A stretch of DNA of 16,177 nt, taken from Candidatus Bathyarchaeota archaeon. GTDB taxonomy: Archaea; Thermoproteota; Bathyarchaeia; Bathyarchaeales; Bathycorpusculaceae. Under the pieces are notes generated by a model. The model worked only from the letters and a program-made list of their open reading frames with translations, was not told the DNA's origin and made no database searches. Below are positions 1 through 6,512 of this stretch, in pieces. Positions within the stretch are counted from its first letter, which is position 1, and every line of letters begins with the position of its first letter. Both the position numbers and the translations under genes were made by a program. The DNA lies in assembly GCA_014859805.1 (NCBI GenBank), contig JACUTN010000011.1:1-16177 (forward strand), read 5' to 3'.

Positions 1-82
1 ATTCATGGAACTGTCATCGGCAACTTCCAGATAGCACAAGAACAATGGAAAAACGCGAAACTATTTTTGAAGAAAAACAGCG

Positions 83-337
83 TTACGCCTCTAAGTTTGG
101 CAAAAAGGCAATGATATTCGCTATTTTTTGACGAAGTGCTTGATCTAACACGATCTTTTCATCTTCCATAATTGTTGGAAGCTGTGGTATGGCAATAATG
201 TTATTCATTATTGTTCTTGGTCCAGCGTCCTTCGGTTTTTTCAGTTCAAGAAAAGCAGGTAAAAGCATGATGAAGATGAAGGTTGAGACTCCGAAAACTA
301 GCATGATGAAGGTTGTTGGGGTCGGATTCGGAATCAT
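83..337 (-). CDS. Small single-helix membrane protein, unknown function
   Basis: I do not recognise this 84-residue protein. It has a short polar, proline-rich N-terminus, one strongly hydrophobic segment at about residues 9-30 that should span the membrane, then a soluble tail of about 54 residues with a charged stretch and a predicted helix (about 58-77). The start is an ATG without a clear Shine-Dalgarno sequence. It lies 25 bases downstream of the glycosyltransferase gene on the same strand, so it is probably the last gene of that cassette. Inference: it could be a small accessory subunit or anchor for the glycosyltransferase. A chance open frame is possible, but the hydrophobic pattern and gene spacing favour a real gene. 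Confidence 0.55.
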   Translation of the reverse strand: MIPNPTPTTFIMLVFGVSTFIFIMLLPAFLELKKPKDAGPRTIMNNIIAIPQLPTIMEDEKIVLDQALRQKIANIIAFLPNLEA

Positions 338-362
338 TATCTTTTCGTTGAAATAGTTTGCG

Positions 363-1646
363 CTATTTCATAATATAACTATTTCCACTTCCGGAGTGGA
401 TAGTTTTATCCCATGTGATGATGCGTTTTCCAAAGATTTTGGATATCAGCAAATCTGTAAAGGCTTTGGTGCATATCACGATATTATATAAGAACGTGAG
501 GATTAGTAGCGGAATCAGCCAACATGCTCGTGTTCTGCCGTCTAAGTAGGCGCCTATCCCCACTTCAAAAAACGGGGCAAAATTTCCAACAAAACTGTAA
601 AAGAAGATTGGTGTGGATGTCAAAAGGGCGTTAAACCATTGTGGTAGTCCAGAGAAGAATAGTAAAACGCTTATGATCCAGGAAATCCAAACGAGGATGG
701 GCATAAAATACACGTTTAACAAAAGTAATCCATCGATTTTCTCTTTTAGCAGTAAGTTATTGCTGTTTAAAACTTTTAGTGAATGTTTGAATGCGCATTG
801 CATATGCCCCTTAGCCCATCTACATCTTTGTTTCCAATAGGCGCGCCAGTTTTCAACGGCTTCTTCATAGCATTCTGCGTCATTGACATACCGAATCTTA
901 TAACCAGCAAGACAAACACGAAAGGTTAAATCCGTATCTTCCGCTAGGATGGATTCGTCCCATCCATCTAAGGATTCTAATAGTTTGCGCCTAATTGCGA
1001 CTGCTGTTCCTCCGAGCTGTGGAATTAATCCCAGTGTATCTCGCGCTTGTTGGTCGATGCGATATCCGCCCACTCTTTCTAGTGCCACAAGTCTTGTTAC
1101 AATGTTTTGAGGTTCATTTAACACTGTGACTCTACCTTGCACTCCTCCCACTTTCGGGTCAACGAACTCCGTTACAAGTTTTTCTATAATGTCCACTTGT
1201 GGATAGTAATCTGCGTCGAAACATATTATAATATCGCCTTTTGCGTATTTTAGTCCGGCGTTTAAAGCTGATGCTTTTACTTTGCCCCATTCCTTTGGGA
1301 CCCTATGTATAACCTTGATGTAACCATGATTTTTTGCATATTCTTCAACTATTTTTCCTGTGTTATCCATTGAAGCATCGTCTATAACTATTATTTGCAT
1401 TTTATTTTTTGAATAGGTTAATTCAGTCATTCTTTGAAGCATTCTTCCAATCACCTGTTCTTCATTACGTGCTGGAATAAGAATTGATACTATAGGCTCA
1501 TAGGTTGCTTTTCTTCTGACACCAGCTTTTTTACCTTTGTAAGTGTTGTTAAGAACCGCTATAGTGAAAACGTAATGGCGGACAAGATAGACTATCATTA
1601 GAGCCGTTAAAATTAGGAATTGTGCCTCCAAAAATTCAATTATCAA
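363..1646 (-). CDS. Membrane family 2 glycosyltransferase (processive type)
   Basis: This 427-residue protein should transfer sugars from a nucleotide sugar to a growing glycan or lipid at the cytoplasmic membrane. One N-terminal membrane helix lies at about residues 8-32. The GT-A catalytic domain follows (about 50-290), with the nucleotide-binding pair D89-D90, the DxD motif D144-A-D146, an E236-D237 catalytic-base region, and the QxxRW motif at 273-277. QxxRW is typical of cellulose, chitin and hyaluronan synthase-like enzymes. Three or four C-terminal helices lie between about 305 and 400, and a W-D-K-T motif sits at 412-415. The start is TTG, overlapping the upstream stop as TTGA, with GAGG 7 bases before it (plus-strand 1654-1657). 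Translation is therefore probably coupled to the four-helix protein gene upstream. Donor and product cannot be deduced. Confidence 0.85.
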   Translation of the reverse strand: MIIEFLEAQFLILTALMIVYLVRHYVFTIAVLNNTYKGKKAGVRRKATYEPIVSILIPARNEEQVIGRMLQRMTELTYSKNKMQIIVIDDASMDNTGKIVEEYAKNHGYIKVIHRVPKEWGKVKASALNAGLKYAKGDIIICFDADYYPQVDIIEKLVTEFVDPKVGGVQGRVTVLNEPQNIVTRLVALERVGGYRIDQQARDTLGLIPQLGGTAVAIRRKLLESLDGWDESILAEDTDLTFRVCLAGYKIRYVNDAECYEEAVENWRAYWKQRCRWAKGHMQCAFKHSLKVLNSNNLLLKEKIDGLLLLNVYFMPILVWISWIISVLLFFSGLPQWFNALLTSTPIFFYSFVGNFAPFFEVGIGAYLDGRTRACWLIPLLILTFLYNIVICTKAFTDLLISKIFGKRIITWDKTIHSGSGNSYIMK

Positions 1647-2044
1647 GGTTCAGCCTCGCTTTTTCTTTTTTCAGAGTTAGCTAAAACTGACAAACTTACG
1701 GACCAGAATGAAACAATCCAAACAAAATTTATCAGAGGATTCAGAATTATATACAGAGCACTGAAGATTGCTCCAAAGTAGTAAGTAGCAGCGTGAGCAA
1801 ATAATGAGAAAAGATTGCTCCAAAAAAAAACAATTACGTTGCCTACTAATAGCATGCATGTCTTCGTTGTCAATGTTCCATTTAATGGAAAGATTAGAGA
1901 GACGAAGAGAAGATTAAAAATTAAAAGCATAAGTGTTGATTCGTCGCTGATGTATGGAGAAGACAACAACAGGTACGAAGAGATTGCTCCAACGGAAAAT
2001 CCGAGGATTGAATGTTTAACTCTTAACGCATTTTCCCTAAGCAA
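1643..2044 (-). CDS. Four-helix integral membrane protein, unknown family
   Basis: This 133-residue hydrophobic protein has membrane segments at about 12-30, 38-54, 62-84 and 88-121 (the last may be two short helices). It ends in a short charged tail rich in Lys and Glu. No family or catalytic motif is recognised. The start is TTG, preceded 7 bases upstream by GGGAG (plus-strand 2052-2056). Its stop overlaps the glycosyltransferase start as TTGA, so the two are probably made together. Small multi-helix partners are common beside membrane glycosyltransferases, for example GtrA-like flippase-type proteins, but similarity to GtrA is not evident by eye. The coding sequence contains the same 12-base word three times (see findings). 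Confidence 0.65.
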   Translation of the reverse strand: MLRENALRVKHSILGFSVGAISSYLLLSSPYISDESTLMLLIFNLLFVSLIFPLNGTLTTKTCMLLVGNVIVFFWSNLFSLFAHAATYYFGAIFSALYIILNPLINFVWIVSFWSVSLSVLANSEKRKSEAEP

Positions 2045-2088
2045 AGCCTTTCTCCCTCTATTTACTTATAGAAGTTAATTATAGAACA

Positions 2089-2121
2089 ATTATATAGAAA
2101 ATAAGAGATATAAGATTTCGG
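2089..2121 (-). promoter_or_regulatory. Candidate promoter of the glycosyltransferase cassette
   Basis: The 123-base gap between the cytidylate kinase stop and the four-helix protein start is very AT-rich. On the minus strand it holds CTTATATC (plus 2107-2114), preceded by a purine-containing CGAAAT that could be a BRE, and a second TATATA (plus 2091-2096). Either could be an archaeal TATA box for the three-gene cassette. Which one is used cannot be told from sequence. Confidence 0.35.
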
Positions 2122-2167
2122 TAAACTAGAAATTAAAAGAATGATCTGGAGTCTTCATGAAGCATTT

Positions 2168-2758
2168 TCAGCAATCTTTAGAAGATTCTAGAACAATGTT
2201 ATCCATCACCAAGCACAAAATATGAAAAACCTCCTCTCCATCCAAGTTGTTTGTATCCAATATCAAATAGAAGGGCGTGAAATCTTCTCCTAAACTGAAA
2301 CCATAAAGCTTCTTATAGATGGCCTTTGTCTTTTCCTCCTTGCTCTTCAATGCCTTTAAGGCTTCTTTGACGCTCATCCCGTCTCTTCTAGCTATTCTCT
2401 CCGCCCTCTTCTCTGGAGAAGCCTCCAACAAGATCTTGAAGCCTTCTTCGAGAAGCCACGGCATTGTCCAACTGTCTAAGACTATATTTCCTTGCCGTGC
2501 CAGTTCCAGAAGTTTTTTGTCAACAGTCTCGTCAAATTTTGGGTCTTCACTTCTCCTTTCCAGAAAACGCATTCCCTCTTTGCTTTCCCACCATCCGCGT
2601 TCAAGCGGTTTGTACCCTTCGTCTATGGCTAAAGCTTTTAACGCGTCTCCTCCCGAATAATATTTGAACCCGTATCTTTTCGCCAGTCTTTTTGCTAGCG
2701 TGCTTTTTCCAGTTCCCGCCATTCCACAAATACAGATTACTATGGATTCTTTAACCAT
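2168..2758 (-). CDS. cmk: Cytidylate (CMP) kinase, archaeal type
   Basis: Phosphorylates CMP/dCMP using ATP, in pyrimidine nucleotide supply. The 196-residue protein begins with a short strand and a P-loop, G-M-A-G-T-G-K-S-T at residues 12-20. An NMP-binding region (Y-S-G-G-D) and an arginine/lysine-rich lid helix (R-I-A-R-R-D-G, then K-S-K-E-E-K) follow, as in the compact archaeal Cmk family. I chose the ATG at 2758; an upstream TTG at 2776 would add six residues but has no well-placed SD. The ATG has GAGG 12 bases before it, slightly far. L34e ends 25 bases upstream of this start, and archaeal operons often place cmk beside L34e. L14e and Cbf5, which often follow, are absent here. A broader AAA-type nucleotide kinase role is less likely given the context. 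Confidence 0.85.
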   Translation of the reverse strand: MVKESIVICICGMAGTGKSTLAKRLAKRYGFKYYSGGDALKALAIDEGYKPLERGWWESKEGMRFLERRSEDPKFDETVDKKLLELARQGNIVLDSWTMPWLLEEGFKILLEASPEKRAERIARRDGMSVKEALKALKSKEEKTKAIYKKLYGFSLGEDFTPFYLILDTNNLDGEEVFHILCLVMDNIVLESSKDC

Positions 2759-2783
2759 TGTTTTGGAAAACCTCAACCTAGTT

Positions 2784-3053
2784 TTAGAGAGTTCTTGCAG
2801 CCTGTTTCAAGAGGTTTTTAAGGCAGTTGGAGCATAATTGTCCCCCATAGGGACGACAAATTCTTCTTTTGGTTCGATTTAGTTTGCGTGTTTCCGATGT
2901 TGAAAGATGGGGGATTCCGCCTATTGGTCGACCGCAAAGATGACAATGTTGTGAAGACGTAACTTCACGCTTGTAATGAATTGTTTTGTTGCCGCCTGGC
3001 AAAGTTTTGTGAACACGTTTTTTGCTTCTTGTACGTTGACTAGGTCTGGGCAT
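2784..3053 (-). CDS. rpl34e: Large-subunit ribosomal protein L34e (eL34)
   Basis: An archaeal/eukaryotic r-protein of the large subunit, 89 residues. It starts M-P-R-P-S-Q-R and is rich in Arg and Lys. It has a zinc-ribbon arrangement with C37-x2-C40 and C74-x2-C77 (an extra Cys at 66), matching archaeal L34e in length and layout. The ATG start is preceded by GGAG 9 bases away, which lies at the end of the upstream EMC3-like gene; the two are 6 bases apart. Co-location with secY, EMC3/DUF106 and cmk is the usual archaeal arrangement. Confidence 0.93.
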   Translation of the reverse strand: MPRPSQRTRSKKRVHKTLPGGNKTIHYKREVTSSQHCHLCGRPIGGIPHLSTSETRKLNRTKRRICRPYGGQLCSNCLKNLLKQAARTL

Positions 3054-3059
3054 TTCTTA

Positions 3060-3554
3060 TTACTCCACGCTTATCAGTCCAAACAAATGCGAAAATGTTG
3101 TGCCGAAAAAGAAAGAGCATAACATGTACCACCAAATGAGAGAGGAAAACTGCATCCCTATTAGTGGAATGGTAATTACTCCAGAGTTATCGCTTAATCC
3201 TGGAAAAAAAGCAATCACTCTTGCTCCATACTCTCCACCTAACATTTGCCACATTAAGAGTAGGGGAACGATAAATAGTAACATTACTTTCATTGATTGC
3301 CACATCATCTTGGATTGAAGCTGCATAATCTGCTTTTGCTTCTTCATGAGTTTCTCTGTACGTTTTTTGTCTCCATCACGTTGAGCTTTGCGCAACTCTG
3401 TATTCCATTCTGAAATTTCCTTTCTCCAAGCCTTTGATTTTTCTGGGTTAGTTAAAAGGCGATTCGCTAGTGAGGTCAGTAAGGAAATAGCAGCTGCTAA
3501 TGAAAAAATGAAAATCGTGGAAGAAGGGGGGTCCAACAAGAACTCTGGGAGCAT
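3060..3554 (-). CDS. EMC3/TMCO1-type (DUF106) membrane insertase, YidC-like
   Basis: This 164-residue protein belongs to the archaeal DUF106 family, the YidC/Oxa1/EMC3 relatives that help insert membrane proteins. The layout is characteristic: membrane helix at about 12-31, a charged cytoplasmic helical hairpin or coiled coil at about 38-84 (rich in Lys, Glu, Gln), then helices at about 88-105 and 136-158. A Met-rich stretch (Q-S-K-M-M-W-Q-S-M-K) precedes TM2; such flexible methionines are known to contact hydrophobic substrates in this family. The ATG is preceded by GAGGT about 8 bases away. The gene sits 62 bases after secY; in many archaea adk lies between the two, but here there is no room for it. 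A small promoter-like AT-rich stretch occupies the gap. Confidence 0.9.
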   Translation of the reverse strand: MLPEFLLDPPSSTIFIFSLAAAISLLTSLANRLLTNPEKSKAWRKEISEWNTELRKAQRDGDKKRTEKLMKKQKQIMQLQSKMMWQSMKVMLLFIVPLLLMWQMLGGEYGARVIAFFPGLSDNSGVITIPLIGMQFSSLIWWYMLCSFFFGTTFSHLFGLISVE

Positions 3555-3593
3555 TCTACATAACCTCTAAGGCTTTCAATATTATACTGGTAA

Positions 3594-3602
3594 CTATAAT
3601 TG
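3594..3602 (-). promoter_or_regulatory. Weak candidate TATA box before the EMC3-like gene
   Basis: The 62-base gap after secY is AT-rich. On the minus strand it contains CAATTATAG, placed so that a start about 25 bases downstream would give a short leader containing the GAGGT ribosome-binding site. A second TATAAT-like stretch lies nearer the gene. It could drive EMC3, L34e and cmk separately from the upstream operon, but evidence is limited to spacing and composition. Confidence 0.25.
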
Positions 3603-3616
3603 TTTTGTTCACTTTT

Positions 3617-5029
3617 TTAGCCTCCGAATATTTTTCTGAAAGCGGGGTACATTTCAGCGGCTTTTTCCCGCATTAATATTTCATAGTACTGATAAATTAT
3701 TCCAACAGAAAGCAGAATGCCCATTCCTGAACCGAAAACTCCGAAAAAGTCTGAGACGCCAGCAACCAACCCCACAACTATTCCGCCAAGAATTGTAACT
3801 ACAGGAATGTAACGTTTAAGAACGGATTCAACAGCCCTTCCAGATCGCCTATACCCTGGAATCTGCATGCCCGCACCTACGAGTTGTCCAGCCACGGTTG
3901 ACGCGTCTAGGCCGCCAACCTCAAGCCATGTAAGCGAAAAGACAACACAAAAAGCAACAAGAATCCCAAGATAGGCAAAAGCCTTCAAGGGGTCTTCCAT
4001 GACACCTGTGAGACTGCGTGGCGAAAGCACATAATACACAAGCCCTCCTATGGGTTGAAGGCTTTGTTCCCCACCTCCCGCAGGGGTAATCCATTCAAAT
4101 CGTCCCAAAAGGTTAAGCCAAAAGTTCGTGTTGTTCTGATTGTACATGTTCCAGAAAATTTGTGAAAAGAAATATACGTTAGCGAAAAGAGCTGATGCAA
4201 AAATTACTGGAAGGTTAGATACGTATAAAAGTTTTATTGGATATCGACTGCGGAAACCTCTGTAACCAGCATATGACAACGGTAATTCAACTCTCACTCC
4301 CTCAAGGTATATGATTACTAGAAAAGTGGCGATTGTAGCTATGAATCCAATTAGGGACGGATATGCACCCCTTCCAAAAATCCATGATGTTAATTCGTTA
4401 TTAGCTAACGCCGTTGAGAGACTCCCAACGAATAGGCCAGTTCCCGGAGAAAAACATTGCCAGAAGATTTGCTGTGCAACACCACCCATGATGAACAAGC
4501 TTATTCCACTGCCGAACCCCCAACCCTTTTGTACAAGCTCATCCAACAACAGTACGATCATTCCTGCTGCTAAGAGTTGTAGAAAAACAATTATTGCTGC
4601 TGTACCCGGTATGCTTCCATACATTCCACCAATTATGTACGCAGATGCCTGAACCCCTGTGAGAACTATAGAGAAGACCTTGCTGGCAGTTGTGAATAAG
4701 CCTCTATCCTCAGGGCGTGACATGTCGGCTTCTATCATGTCGGAGCCAACCAAGAGCTGCAGTATTATTCCTGCTGTGACTATTGGACCTATTCCAAGCT
4801 CCATGAGGCTTCCACGGCTGGAAGCAAAAATTATTCGGAGAGCAGCAAGCTCTCCCATGGGCCCGCTTTCAACGCCGTAGAGGGAAACTTCAGTCATTAC
4901 CAAGTAGACAACGAGCACTATTGCCGTCCAGAAAAGTTTTTCGTTAAATCCTACTTTGCGTTCTGGAGTCTTAATTTCCGGTAAGAACCTAGCAATGGGT
5001 TTAAATAGGTTTAGGAATCTGCCAGCCAT
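3617..5029 (-). CDS. secY: Preprotein translocase subunit SecY (Sec61 alpha)
   Basis: The central channel subunit for protein secretion and membrane insertion, 470 residues with about ten membrane helices, the usual archaeal length. Recognisable parts are the N-terminal amphipathic helix, the plug-side region after TM1, the signature G-I-G-P-I-V-T-A-G-I-I-L-Q-L-L at 79-93, and L-L-D-E-L-V-Q-K-G-W-G-F-G-S-G-I at 161-176. The cytoplasmic loop with R-G-F-R-S-R-Y-P-I-K is a ribosome-docking loop. A second conserved loop reads G-M-Q-I-P-G-Y-R-R-S-G-R. The ATG start is 3 bases after the L15 stop, so the two are translationally coupled; the SD is weak. Position directly after L15 is the standard arrangement in bacteria and archaea. 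Confidence 0.97.
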   Translation of the reverse strand: MAGRFLNLFKPIARFLPEIKTPERKVGFNEKLFWTAIVLVVYLVMTEVSLYGVESGPMGELAALRIIFASSRGSLMELGIGPIVTAGIILQLLVGSDMIEADMSRPEDRGLFTTASKVFSIVLTGVQASAYIIGGMYGSIPGTAAIIVFLQLLAAGMIVLLLDELVQKGWGFGSGISLFIMGGVAQQIFWQCFSPGTGLFVGSLSTALANNELTSWIFGRGAYPSLIGFIATIATFLVIIYLEGVRVELPLSYAGYRGFRSRYPIKLLYVSNLPVIFASALFANVYFFSQIFWNMYNQNNTNFWLNLLGRFEWITPAGGGEQSLQPIGGLVYYVLSPRSLTGVMEDPLKAFAYLGILVAFCVVFSLTWLEVGGLDASTVAGQLVGAGMQIPGYRRSGRAVESVLKRYIPVVTILGGIVVGLVAGVSDFFGVFGSGMGILLSVGIIYQYYEILMREKAAEMYPAFRKIFGG

Positions 5030-5032
5030 GGG

Positions 5033-5482
5033 TTATCCGCTACTTTCCAACTCTTCAGATTTTATTAGGATTTGTCCACCAGCTTCTTTTATCTTTTCAG
5101 TCGCAGAACTTGAACAAGACGACACCTTTACAATCAGTGGTTTTGTAACATTGCCTGTGCCGAGAAGTTTTGTGTAGCCGAAGCTTTCTAGGTCTATGAA
5201 GAATTTGTCTTTTTCCATTCTTGTTGACAGCTTTTCAGCCATTTCGTCGAGTACTCCAACATTTATAACATTCACTTTTCGTCTGACACTTTTGGGTGAG
5301 GTAAAACCCTTTTTTCCGAAGTAGTCTGGTTCATATTTTATCACGTAGGACCATTTATGTTTATGGAACCCTGCCTTTCCATGTCCCCCTCTTGATCCTC
5401 CTGCTCTGTGCTGCCCCACTCTGCCCCAGCCATGAGTTCTTGAACCACGTTGCTTTCTGATCTTTCGAAGTTTATGCGGCAT
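5033..5482 (-). CDS. rpl15: Large-subunit ribosomal protein L15 (uL15)
   Basis: An r-protein of the large subunit, 149 residues, within the archaeal size range. The N-terminus is Arg/Gly/His-rich with the family pattern K-x-R-x-Q-R-G-S-R-T-H-G-W-G-R-V-G-Q-H-R and G-G-S-R-G-G-H-G-K-A-G, an extended RNA-binding arm. The C-terminal part (about 70-145) is the globular L15/L18e-like domain with N-V-I-N-V-G and the I-V-K-V...A-G-G segment. The ATG is only 2 bases after the stop of the heat-shock-protein gene, and its own SD is poor, so translation probably depends on that gene or re-initiation. L15 normally follows L30 directly; here the Hsp20 gene separates them. Confidence 0.96.
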   Translation of the reverse strand: MPHKLRKIRKQRGSRTHGWGRVGQHRAGGSRGGHGKAGFHKHKWSYVIKYEPDYFGKKGFTSPKSVRRKVNVINVGVLDEMAEKLSTRMEKDKFFIDLESFGYTKLLGTGNVTKPLIVKVSSCSSSATEKIKEAGGQILIKSEELESSG

Positions 5483-5484
5483 CT

Positions 5485-5943
5485 TCAGCCAACTACCTTG
5501 TCGATGGCTTTTTCCTTAACAGCCTTTTCAAATTCAATTTCAAGCACACCGTTCTTATATGATGTGCACATGGTGCTTGGAATCACTCTTTTGGGAAGAT
5601 TTAAACTTTTATGGTATTTCCGATCTGAAGCCTCAGCAGACAAGATTAATCGTTGATTTTTTATATGGATTTTTAGATTTTCCCTTTTGAAACCAGCGAA
5701 TTCGGCAACAATTATTATTTTATTCTTTTCCTCAAGAACATCGATTAGAGGTTTGGGCGCCTTCCACTTTCTTCCTCTATAAGTGTTCAGAAGGCTGTGT
5801 TTGTAGGGGTATGTTCCTCTTTTAATCCGTAGATAATTAATTCGGAATGGCTGATCAATTTTCTTATCTTTAGCTTTATTGAAGTCTCTAGAGATGTGAA
5901 ATCGTTTTGAACGTTTTTTATATCTCCGCCATTTCGCGCTCAA
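5485..5943 (-). CDS. Hsp20/alpha-crystallin protein with basic N-terminal domain
   Basis: A 152-residue small heat shock protein candidate. Residues about 64-141 form an alpha-crystallin domain: P-L-I-D-V-L-E-E-K-N start, hydrophobic I-I-I-V-A-E-F-A-G-F strand, K-R-E-N-L-K-I-H-I, L-I-L-S-A-E, and the signature Y-K-N-G-V-L-E-I-E-F at 129-138. Residues 1-62 are not a usual sHSP N-terminus: about 22 of 62 are Lys or Arg and only 3 are acidic, resembling an RNA-binding tail. The C-terminal I-x-I/V oligomerisation motif is not seen. The start is TTG, preceded by GAGGAG about 8 bases away (plus-strand 5952-5957). It lies between L30 and L15, 2 bases from L15. Inference: a chaperone acting on or near ribosomes or nascent membrane proteins; biochemical role unknown. 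Confidence 0.82.
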   Translation of the reverse strand: MSAKWRRYKKRSKRFHISRDFNKAKDKKIDQPFRINYLRIKRGTYPYKHSLLNTYRGRKWKAPKPLIDVLEEKNKIIIVAEFAGFKRENLKIHIKNQRLILSAEASDRKYHKSLNLPKRVIPSTMCTSYKNGVLEIEFEKAVKEKAIDKVVG

Positions 5944-5951
5944 ACTGCCTT

Positions 5952-5992
5952 CTCCTCGAATAACATGGCATTTAAAAGGTGACTATAAAATG
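5952..5992 (-). promoter_or_regulatory. Candidate internal promoter and SD for hsp20-L15-secY
   Basis: The 80-base gap between L30 and the Hsp20 gene is one of the largest in the operon. On the minus strand it contains CATTTTATAG (plus 5983-5992). A start about 25-27 bases downstream falls near 5961, giving a short leader that begins just before the GAGGAG ribosome-binding site (plus 5952-5957) and the TTG start at 5943. A second AT-rich word, CCTTTTAAATG, lies nearer the gene but would place the start at or beyond the SD. This geometry supports an independent transcript for hsp20, L15 and secY. Confidence 0.45.
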
Positions 5993-6023
5993 TATCGCAA
6001 ACAAAAGTGTTCAAAATTACAGT

Positions 6024-6512
6024 TCAGGTCATCCGTTTTATCAGTTCATTGATTTTTTCTCCACGATACCCAAGCTCGCCGCCCATGCCATAGGCCTTTT
6101 TCACCTTTCCCTTGAAGCCCTTGGTTGGCGGATGCAACCTAAAGACTGGTTTCACATTCGGAAGTTTCCAGTATTCAATATGGCAGTTAAATATTGCTTC
6201 TGCAAGCTCTTCCAAGGATTCGTAACCGTTTTTTTGTGCATACTCATCTGTTGGCTTCTTGTTCCCAGCAAGTCTTGCCCTTTCCTTTATTATCATGTTC
6301 ACGGTTTCCTTTGAGGCTTCACCCCAAGTGATGAAATTCTGCGCTGTTTTCAACATCCCAAGGAATGCAGGACGGTTATCAACCAAAACCGCAAAGTTAT
6401 TTCGTGTCAAATTAAGCATCTGAAGGGTTTCCCTGACTTCCCGTGACGCTCTAATTGCTCCGCGGATTCGTACAGCCACTATGCATTTACGTTCTTTCGC
6501 TTCCTGACCCAC
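6024..6512 (-). CDS. rpl30: Large-subunit ribosomal protein L30 (uL30), archaeal long form
   Basis: Large-subunit r-protein, 162 residues, the long archaeal/eukaryotic form (bacterial L30 is about 60). The N-terminal core reads C-I-V-A-V-R-I-R-G followed by R-E-V-R-E-T-L-Q-M-L-N-L-T-R-N-N, the family signature. The C-terminal extension contains F-R-L-H-P-P-T-K-G-F-K-G and a Gly-rich G-M-G-G-E-L-G-Y-R-G, as in archaeal L30/L7. The start is GTG, with GGTGA five bases before it inside the end of S5; the S5 stop abuts the start with no intervening base. No ATG is available near the conserved N-terminus. Confidence 0.95.
   Translation of the reverse strand: MGQEAKERKCIVAVRIRGAIRASREVRETLQMLNLTRNNFAVLVDNRPAFLGMLKTAQNFITWGEASKETVNMIIKERARLAGNKKPTDEYAQKNGYESLEELAEAIFNCHIEYWKLPNVKPVFRLHPPTKGFKGKVKKAYGMGGELGYRGEKINELIKRMT

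Noticed and set aside
1..131. Plus-strand open frames running in from the left edge (ending at 114 and at 131), possibly the end of a convergent gene.
   Set aside because: Two different plus frames are open over a short AT-rich stretch, both overlap the minus-strand small membrane protein gene, and neither gives a recognisable protein. A partial gene is possible but cannot be chosen.
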